Shown here in pieces: positions 1-5,020 of a stretch of 8,038 nt of DNA. Source of the stretch: an uncultured Planctomycetaceae bacterium (GTDB lineage Bacteria; Planctomycetota; Planctomycetia; Pirellulales; Pirellulaceae); assembly GCA_903921945.1 (NCBI GenBank), contig CAIXSC010000030.1, positions 1 through 8,038 on the forward strand, given 5' to 3'. Under the pieces are notes generated by a model. It saw only the letters and a list, made by a program, of their open reading frames with translations. It ran no database searches and was not told where the DNA came from. The position numbers and the translations under genes are program-made. The first letter of the stretch is position 1. Each line of letters begins with the position of its first letter.

Positions 1-291
1 ATCTCAGGAAATCAGCTGCGCGCGACGAAGTCACTGAACGCGGCTGTGAAGAGTTCCTATTCCGTGCGAGTGCACGTCGCGGACCAGGGCGGGTTGAAAT
101 TCGTGCGGACGTTCACGATCACCGTAACCACCGGGGCAAGTGCCGGGGCGGGCGGCCCCAATCGATTGGCGGCGAGCTCGACGGCGGCATCGCCGTCAAC
201 CGGCCATGATCCGGGCGAAGGCGAATTATCGTGGGAGGCATACGAATCGCGTCGAGCTTGCGACGCGATATTTGCCGCATGGGATGAGTAA
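1..291 (+). CDS. C-terminal end of a cadherin-like extracellular protein (5' partial)
   Basis: The reading frame is open from the first base and ends at TAA 289-291, giving the last 96 residues of a larger protein. The first ~42 residues (ISGNQLRATKSLN, then SYSVRVHVADQGGL and FTITVT) match the end of a cadherin-type beta-sandwich repeat: an NQL strand, the Y-V-V-A-D strand with its Ca-binding Asp, a GG turn and a closing F-T-I-V strand. Such repeats occur in large secreted or surface proteins of planctomycetes, where they serve adhesion or as structural spacers. A Gly/Ala/Ser-rich linker follows (about residues 43-75), then a short acidic tail ending in DAIFAAWDE. That tail may be a conserved C-terminal segment, which is inference. 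The rest of the protein lies outside the window, so no specific function can be given. An internal ATG at 46 exists, but the cadherin motif begins before it, so it is not the start. Confidence 0.72.
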   Translation: MSGNQLRATKSLNAAVKSSYSVRVHVADQGGLKFVRTFTITVTTGASAGAGGPNRLAASSTAASPSTGHDPGEGELSWEAYESRRACDAIFAAWDE

Positions 292-475
292 GCCTGGGCC
301 CATTGGTGACTGGCAGTTTTGATTTCACGGCCGATACGCAAGAGTTCGACGCAGCGCCAGCGTTTGGTTCGCCAGGATCTAGAATGTCCGAAACCGCAAT
401 CGGCGAACCACAGCCATGCGAACGTGTCCGCTCCACCAACGCACCCGTACACCACCAATCAGTCGGACGCGGGCC

Positions 476-501
476 AAAACGCGGAACTGTCGCAGTTCCG
501 C
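476..501 (-). terminator. Rho-independent terminator after tRNA-Leu
   Basis: Positions 481-501 form a perfect inverted repeat: the 9-bp arms GCGGAACTG and CAGTTCCGC with a 3-nt loop. Read on the minus strand it lies 35 nt past the 3' end of the tRNA-Leu gene. It is followed after one G by a short run of four T (plus-strand AAAA at 476-479). A GC-rich stem, tight loop and T run in this place fit an intrinsic terminator of the tRNA transcript. The short T run makes it a modest rather than strong call. Confidence 0.6.
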
Positions 502-535
502 CACGACCGAGATCGATTGATCCCGGGAAAGAGAG

Positions 536-620
<85 letters not shown>

Positions 621-640
621 ACGACGTGTGAAGAATCGAA

Positions 641-669
641 ACTATAAACAGCGCTCCTAGGGCTCGCAA
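641..669 (-). promoter_or_regulatory. Sigma70-like promoter of tRNA-Leu
   Basis: On the minus strand a -35 box TTGCGA (669-664, 4 of 6 to TTGACA) and a -10 box TATAGT (646-641, 5 of 6 to TATAAT) are separated by exactly 17 bp. The expected transcription start near 634 gives a leader of about 15 nt before the tRNA at 619, as is common for tRNA genes. The promoter lies within the 95-bp gap between the rhodanese stop codon and the tRNA. It is predicted from sequence only. Confidence 0.55.
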
Positions 670-714
670 GGGGACCGCCTGTGATCGGCGGGAGATTTCG
701 GCCATGGCGCGGGC

Positions 715-1062
715 CTAGTATCGCGGCACGGCCGGATCGATCGTCAAAGACCACTGATCAATACCGCCAGCCATACTCTGGGCCTCGGAAAAACCGACGC
801 TCCGCAACCATCGAGCGACTCGGAGGCTGCGGCCGCCGTGATGGCAATGGACGATGATGTGCCGGTCTCGCTGGTCCGCGAGCTCCTCGACACGCTGCGC
901 GATCTCGCTCATCGGCAGCAGCCTCGCGCCGGCGATCCGCGCCGTCTCGAATTCGCTCGTCTCGCGGCAATCGATCAATACGAAGTCGGCCTGTTCGTCG
1001 AGCATCCGTTTCACGGACACGACGTCGATTTCCCACGGCCTTGGTTCAGCGGGAGTGCTCAT
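715..1062 (-). CDS. Single-domain rhodanese-like protein
   Basis: This 115-residue protein is about one rhodanese domain long. Key landmarks are the strand-plus-acid motif VLIDCRETSEF (D31, C32, R33), AGARLLPM (44-51), the active-site loop CHHGGRS starting at Cys73, and the closing MAGGIDQW (97-104). Cys73 would carry the persulfide sulfur, with the following loop and Arg78 shaping the anion pocket. Related single-domain proteins move sulfane sulfur from thiosulfate or other donors to acceptors such as cyanide or thiols; the physiological partner cannot be read from the sequence. There is no signal peptide or membrane segment, so it should be cytoplasmic. The start is supported by AGGGA at 1074-1070, seven nt before ATG. 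It is divergent from the CCA-enzyme gene and stands alone on its strand, separated from the tRNA by that gene's own promoter. Confidence 0.92.
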   Translation of the reverse strand: MSTPAEPRPWEIDVVSVKRMLDEQADFVLIDCRETSEFETARIAGARLLPMSEIAQRVEELADQRDRHIIVHCHHGGRSLRVARWLRSVGFSEAQSMAGGIDQWSLTIDPAVPRY

Positions 1063-1163
1063 GTTAGATTCCCTGAATGCTTGGAGGGGCGGAGATTTTC
1101 ACGGCATCGTCCCGCACCGCCGCCATCGACGCAACCCGGTATTTCACACTTCGCCCCTCACAC

Positions 1164-1209
1164 TTCGTCCTTCGTCCTTCGCACCTCGTCCTTCGCACCT
1201 CGGACTTCG
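1164..1209. repeat. TTCG-type tandem repeat upstream of the CCA-enzyme gene
   Basis: Two exact adjacent copies of the 14-mer TCGTCCTTCGCACC lie at 1172-1185 and 1186-1199. A partial third copy (TCGGACTTCG) is at 1200-1209, and a half unit TTCGTCC at 1164-1170. Related CACTTCG pieces begin near 1145. The tract sits in the 156-bp gap between the divergent rhodanese and CCA-enzyme genes and stops ten bases before the ATG at 1219. It is low-complexity DNA with no stop codon in the frame of the downstream gene, so it makes that frame look longer than the real gene. Its role is unknown. Confidence 0.85.
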
Positions 1210-1218
1210 TTTCCATCT

Positions 1219-2610
1219 ATGTCCGATACGAGAACCCGCGATCGCGATCGCCAATTCGCTCGCGAAATCGTCGAACGGCTCCGCCGCCATGGCTACGAGG
1301 CCTATTGGGCAGGCGGATGCGTGCGCGACGCGCTACTCGGGCGAGTTCCCAAGGACTACGACGTCGCCACGAATGCCCGCCCCGAAGAAGTCCGCGACGT
1401 TTTTGGCCACCGGCATACGCTGCCGATCGGCCAAGCGTTTGGTGTCATTACCGTGCGCGGCGAACGCGGCGTGGCCCCTGTGGAGGTGGCAACGTTCCGC
1501 CGCGACGTCGGCTACAGCGATGGCCGCCACCCCGACGGCGTTGTGTTTAGCTGCGCCGAGGAAGACGCGCAGCGGCGCGACTTCACCATCAACGGCATGT
1601 TCTACGATCCGATCGCCGGCGCCGTTGTCGATTTTGTCGGCGGCCAACAGGATTTGGCCCATGGCGTGGTCCGAGCGATCCGCAATCCCCGCGAACGCTT
1701 CCACGAAGACAAACTGCGAATGCTCCGCGCCGTCCGCTTCGCCGCGACATTCGGTTTCACGTTGGAGCCCAATACGCTTGCCGCGATCCGCGAACTAGCG
1801 CGCGAGATCGTGATTGTCAGCGCCGAACGAATCGCGGCGGAAATGCGGCGCATGCTGCCTCATCCGACTCGCCGCCACAGCGTGGAGTTGCTCAGCGCCA
1901 GTTGGTTGCTACCCGTGCTCATTCCGGAACTTGCCCCGCACGACCCCGAAGCGGCCGCAATCCGTTCGCCAGACGAACCGCCTTTCGAATCGCCTTACAA
2001 ACTGGCAACCGATGTCACGCGACCGGCCGCGAACCGCGGTTCGCACTGGGACCGCACCCTGGAACTGCTCGACCGGCTGCACAACCCCGAGTTTCCCGCG
2101 GGACTTGCGGCGTTGATTCACACCGTTGCGGAGCAGAGCGAACCGCGAGCGCCCCAATCGCGCGCGGGGGCGATCTGCCGACGCTGGAAACTATCGCTTG
2201 ACGAGATCAACCGAACCACGTGGCTTCTCCAGAACGCCCGTCACGTGATCGCCGGTCCGACGCGAGCTTGGCCGCGACTGCAACCGCTGCTGGTTGCCGC
2301 CGGCGCGCGTGAACTGGTCGACTACGCCGAGGCGCTCGCGCAGGCGGAACATCTTCCGACGGACGGAATCGCGTTCTGCCGTGAAAAAATGTCGCTTGCC
2401 ACCGCCGAGCTTAACCCGGATCCGCTGATCGACGGCGCCGACTTGAAACGCTTGGGATTGGCCCCCGGCCCGCGTTTCCGCATCTTGCTCGAAGAAGTCC
2501 GCGACAGGCAGCTGATGGGCGAACTGCAAACAAAGACCGACGCGATCGAATTCGTGCGTCACCAAGCCGCTGGCGACACCCGAGGTTCGCCCCCACCCGA
2601 TCGCGTTTAA
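1219..2610 (+). CDS. cca: CCA tRNA nucleotidyltransferase / poly(A) polymerase family protein
   Basis: This 463-residue class II nucleotidyltransferase adds CCA (or A residues) to RNA 3' ends from CTP and ATP. The head domain (about residues 28-160) shows GGCVRDALLG (32-41), the metal-binding DYD motif (D46, D48), RRDFTINGM (119-127) and EDKLRMLRAVRF (163-174), the nucleotide-selecting EDxxR region. The RNA-binding neck follows to about 250. The C-terminal stretch LIDGADLKRLGL to about residue 440 is a conserved tail of the family. PIGQAFGVITV (69-79) differs from the LVGRRF-type motif I associate with proteobacterial poly(A) polymerases, so CCA addition is favoured but not proved; pcnB is the alternative symbol. 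The ATG at 1219 is chosen because the frame, though open back to 838, there runs antisense to the rhodanese gene and through a repeat, and the family N-terminus begins just after 1219. No clear Shine-Dalgarno site is seen. The stop lies inside a tandem repeat. Confidence 0.93.
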   Translation: MSDTRTRDRDRQFAREIVERLRRHGYEAYWAGGCVRDALLGRVPKDYDVATNARPEEVRDVFGHRHTLPIGQAFGVITVRGERGVAPVEVATFRRDVGYSDGRHPDGVVFSCAEEDAQRRDFTINGMFYDPIAGAVVDFVGGQQDLAHGVVRAIRNPRERFHEDKLRMLRAVRFAATFGFTLEPNTLAAIRELAREIVIVSAERIAAEMRRMLPHPTRRHSVELLSASWLLPVLIPELAPHDPEAAAIRSPDEPPFESPYKLATDVTRPAANRGSHWDRTLELLDRLHNPEFPAGLAALIHTVAEQSEPRAPQSRAGAICRRWKLSLDEINRTTWLLQNARHVIAGPTRAWPRLQPLLVAAGARELVDYAEALAQAEHLPTDGIAFCREKMSLATAELNPDPLIDGADLKRLGLAPGPRFRILLEEVRDRQLMGELQTKTDAIEFVRHQAAGDTRGSPPPDRV

Positions 2611-2677
2611 CGCCGATCGCATTGAACGCCGATCACGTGTAACTCCGAACCGATTGAACGCCGATCGCGTTCCATGC
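2598..2677. repeat. Five-unit 16-bp tandem repeat over the CCA-enzyme stop codon
   Basis: Five consecutive units of exactly 16 bp begin at 2598, 2614, 2630, 2646 and 2662. The approximate consensus is CGATCGCGTTGAACGC. Units 1 and 2 differ at two positions, while units 3 to 5 are more diverged. The TAA stop of the CCA-enzyme gene (2608-2610) is in unit 1, so the last four codons and the stop come from the repeat. The remaining units lie in the gap between two convergent genes. Function is unknown. Confidence 0.85.
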
Positions 2678-2744
2678 TTTTCCGCTGGCCTCGAGATGCT
2701 TCCGTGCGTCTCTGAAGGCGCTCGGCTGATGACGCTCCGCTGTT

Positions 2745-3536
2745 TTAGCGCCGCGGCATTTTGGGCCGGATGGTTTCGAGAATCTCGGCGTGCAAATGGC
2801 CGTTGGTCGCCAAGATGCTCGATTTGGCCCATGGCGGGTCTTGGCCATCGCAGGTTGTGACAATGCCTCCCGCCTCTTCCACAAAGAGCCGGCCGGCCGC
2901 GAAGTCCCATGGCGCTAGTTCGAATTCGAAAAAACCGTCGAAGCGGCCGAGTCCCACCCAACACAGGTCGAGCGATGCTGCCCCGAAACGGCGGATACCG
3001 TGGATCTGGCGGCGGAAAAGATCGCCGATGGCCGCAAGTGTCGCTTCCATCATCGCCCCGCGATCATAATAGAAACCGACGCCGAGCAACGCTTGGTCGA
3101 GCCGGCTGGCTGTGGAAACTTGCACCGCTTGACCGTTATGAAAGGCGCCACAGCCGCGGCGCGCGATGAACCACTCGTCCGTGACCGGTTGATAGACCAC
3201 TCCGCATTCCGCCCGCCCGTTTCGCACGTAGGCGATCGAGACGGCGAATTGCGGAATACGGTGGCCGAAGTTGTTGGTGCCGTCGAGCGGATCGACGATC
3301 CACAGATGTTCGGCGTCCACCGCGTCGCGATGGAGTTCCTCGCCGAGCACCGCATGCCCGGGAAACTCGGCGCGAATCCGGTCCACAATCGCCCGCTCCG
3401 CTTCGAGGTCGGCATCCGACACGAGCTCGAATGACTGTTTGCCTCGCATGGCGACGCCATCGCGAAAGTAGCGGGCCACCACATCGCCGCCCGCTCGCGC
3501 GGCACGCTGAGCGACGATGAGTTCGGGCGCCGTCAT
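2745..3536 (-). CDS. suhB: Inositol monophosphatase family phosphatase
   Basis: This 263-residue protein has the normal length and all the metal-site motifs of the inositol monophosphatase family, which removes phosphate from inositol-1-phosphate or related sugar, nucleotide or histidinol phosphates using Mg2+. Visible are SDADLEAE (40-47), GEE (E66, E67), WIVDPLDGTNNF (79-90, metal ligands D82 and D85), RRFGAASLDLC (182-192) and APWDFAAG (208-215, ligand D211). The family shares one fold over many substrates, so the substrate here is open; suhB is the usual label for this type. The protein is cytoplasmic with no signal peptide. AGGA at 3550-3547 lies ten nt before the ATG. It is downstream of sucB on the same strand across a 218-bp gap that holds a repeat, so co-transcription is uncertain. 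It converges with the CCA-enzyme gene. Tandem repeats with CGATCG cores lie on both sides. Confidence 0.92.
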   Translation of the reverse strand: MTAPELIVAQRAARAGGDVVARYFRDGVAMRGKQSFELVSDADLEAERAIVDRIRAEFPGHAVLGEELHRDAVDAEHLWIVDPLDGTNNFGHRIPQFAVSIAYVRNGRAECGVVYQPVTDEWFIARRGCGAFHNGQAVQVSTASRLDQALLGVGFYYDRGAMMEATLAAIGDLFRRQIHGIRRFGAASLDLCWVGLGRFDGFFEFELAPWDFAAGRLFVEEAGGIVTTCDGQDPPWAKSSILATNGHLHAEILETIRPKMPRR

Positions 3537-3647
3537 ACGAAAACCGTCCTGTTAAAAACACCCTGCGAAAACCGCCGAGCGTGTGCCGCCGCGCATTTGT
3601 CGCTGCGTACGTCGTTAAAGGCCGGCGACTTGGGGCGGCCCCGCGGC

Positions 3648-3717
3648 GACTGGATCGTCGCGGAGCGATCGCTACGAGACGATCGCCGCAGGGCGATCGC
3701 TGCGGGGCGGTCGCCGT
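3648..3717. repeat. Five-unit 14-bp tandem repeat with CGATCG palindromic core
   Basis: Five consecutive 14-bp units start at 3648, 3662, 3676, 3690 and 3704. The approximate consensus is GGGGCGATCGCYGC, and each unit is centred on CGATCG or a one-base variant of it. Two units contain the full palindrome GCGATCGC. Neighbouring units can pair, for example CCGCAG (3686-3691) with CTGCGG (3700-3705) around an 8-nt loop. The tract lies between sucB and the inositol monophosphatase gene, both on the minus strand, so it would sit in the RNA 3' of sucB. It could act as a transcript-stabilising or terminating structure, but there is no T run to support a standard terminator. Confidence 0.85.
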
Positions 3718-3754
3718 GGCGAGAGGACGCCGCGAAGGTCTTACGGTTGAGCTA

Positions 3755-5005
3755 TTAAACTTCCATCAGCATGCGCGACGGTTCTTCGAGCACATCCTTG
3801 ACGCGTTTGAGGAAGCCCACGGCCTCGCGACCATCGACAATCCGGTGGTCATAGGTGAGTGCCAGATACATCATCGGCCGGATCACCACTTGGCCGTTGC
3901 GGGCGACCGGTCGTTCTTGGATCGTATGCATGCCAAGAATGCCGCTTTGCGGAGGGTTCACAATCGGTGTGGACAGCAGCGAACCGTAGACGCCGCCATT
4001 GCTGATCGTGAACGTGCCGCCCACCAATTCCTCAGGCGCGATCTTGTTCTCCTGGGCGCGCTTGCCGAAGTCGGCGATCGCCGCTTCGATCTGCGCGAAA
4101 CTCATCAGTTCCGCGCGCCGCAGGATCGGCACAACCAAGCCGCGGCCGCCACCGATCGCGATACCGATATCGTAAAAGTTTCGGTAGACGATCTCGCGGT
4201 TGTTGCGGATTTCCGCGTTCAGCTCGGGGCACTTTTTCAAGCCGTCGATCACCGCTTTGACGAAGAACGACATGAAACCCAGCTTCACGCCGTATTGTTG
4301 CTGGAACGCGTCTTTGAACTCGGCCCGCAACTGCATCACCGCCGACATGTCGACTTCGTTGAACGTGGTCAGCAGCGCGGCTGTCTGTTGGGCCTCCACC
4401 AACCGCTCGGCAATCCGCCGTCGGATAAGGCTCATCGGCACGACTTCCTCGAGTTCGCCGATGACCGTGCGGGCCGGTTCGGGAACTCGCGGGACGGGGG
4501 CCGACCGGGACTCGACCAGCCCGCTGGCGGGACGTTCCGCCGGCTTCTCGACAGCCGCTTTGTTGGCCGGCGCGAGGGGGGTGAGCGGAGCCGTTGCCGC
4601 TGGAGCCGCAGTGGCCGCTGGAGCTACGGCAGCCACAGGAGTTGCGGCAGCCGGTGCAGGCGTTACTGGAACCGCGGGGGCTGGCGCGGCGGCGGACGGG
4701 GCCGGTTTCGCGGCGGGCGCCCCGGGCGCGCTTGCGGGCGCGCTTGTTGGCGCTGGAGCCGTTTCGCCGGATTCCACGATCGTCGCGATCACATCGCCCA
4801 CGGCGACAAGATCGCCATCGCGTTTCACGATCGAGCCGATCACGCCGGCGGCGGGAGACGGCAGTTCCACCGAGGCTTTGTCCGTTTCAATCTCGACCAG
4901 GTTTTCGTCGCGGACGACCTTATCGCCGGGTTTCTTTAGCCACCGGCCGATTTGGACTTCCTTGATCGATTCGCCCACAGGGGGGACGCGGATTTCAATC
5001 GCCAT
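3755..5005 (-). CDS. sucB: 2-oxoglutarate dehydrogenase E2 (dihydrolipoamide succinyltransferase)
   Basis: E2 of the 2-oxoglutarate dehydrogenase complex accepts the succinyl group from E1 on a lipoyl arm and passes it to CoA. The 416-residue protein has an N-terminal lipoyl domain (1-79) with the lipoylation site K43 in ETDKASVE. A long Ala/Pro-rich linker follows (about 80-180). The catalytic acyltransferase domain (about 185-416) begins VVPMSLIRRRIAERL and ends with the catalytic motif DHRIVDG (H387, D391). FNEVDMSAV, KLGFMSFFVKAV and FTISNGGVYGS are typical of the succinyl-transferring type. The peripheral E1/E3-binding domain normally found between lipoyl and catalytic domains (an SPAxRxLAxExGxD-type segment with GTGxxGRxxxxD) is not recognisable; only low-complexity linker is present. 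The start has AAGGACC eight nt upstream. It lies 15 bp after sucA, which indicates an operon. No E3 gene is in view. Confidence 0.96.
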   Translation of the reverse strand: MAIEIRVPPVGESIKEVQIGRWLKKPGDKVVRDENLVEIETDKASVELPSPAAGVIGSIVKRDGDLVAVGDVIATIVESGETAPAPTSAPASAPGAPAAKPAPSAAAPAPAVPVTPAPAAATPVAAVAPAATAAPAATAPLTPLAPANKAAVEKPAERPASGLVESRSAPVPRVPEPARTVIGELEEVVPMSLIRRRIAERLVEAQQTAALLTTFNEVDMSAVMQLRAEFKDAFQQQYGVKLGFMSFFVKAVIDGLKKCPELNAEIRNNREIVYRNFYDIGIAIGGGRGLVVPILRRAELMSFAQIEAAIADFGKRAQENKIAPEELVGGTFTISNGGVYGSLLSTPIVNPPQSGILGMHTIQERPVARNGQVVIRPMMYLALTYDHRIVDGREAVGFLKRVKDVLEEPSRMLMEV

Positions 5006-5011
5006 GTCGCA

Positions 5012-5018
5012 GGTCCTT
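5012..5018 (-). promoter_or_regulatory. Ribosome binding site of sucB
   Basis: AAGGACC on the minus strand lies within the 15-bp gap between the sucA stop (TAA 5023-5021) and the sucB ATG (5005-5003). The AAGGA core is eight nt from the start codon. This fixes the sucB start and supports translation of both genes from one message. Confidence 0.75.
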
Positions 5019-5020
5019 GG

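Noticed and set aside
675..691. 5-bp hairpin CCGCC / GGCGG after the rhodanese gene
   Set aside because: The stem is short, has no T run, and is expected by chance in GC-rich DNA.
838..1218. Extended N-terminus for the CCA-enzyme frame
   Set aside because: The extension would overlap the rhodanese gene in antisense and then translate a low-complexity repeat; the family domain starts just after 1219.
2693..2712. Hairpin GAGATGC / GCGTCTC between the convergent genes
   Set aside because: It has seven pairs including one wobble and a 6-nt loop, but no T run on either strand; too weak to call a terminator.
1651..2836. Exact 16-bp direct repeat GATTTGGCCCATGGCG at 1651-1666 and 2821-2836
   Set aside because: Both copies lie in conserved coding sequence of unrelated genes, in sense in one and antisense in the other; flanks show no insertion structure, so coincidence is most likely.
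3648..3717. CRISPR-like array
   Set aside because: Units are directly adjacent with no unique spacers, and no cas genes are present.
3581..4939. Long plus-strand open frame of 452 codons opposite sucB
   Set aside because: It is antisense to a clearly coding E2 gene, is rich in Arg/His/Asp as expected from the reverse frame of GC-rich DNA, and shows no family motif.
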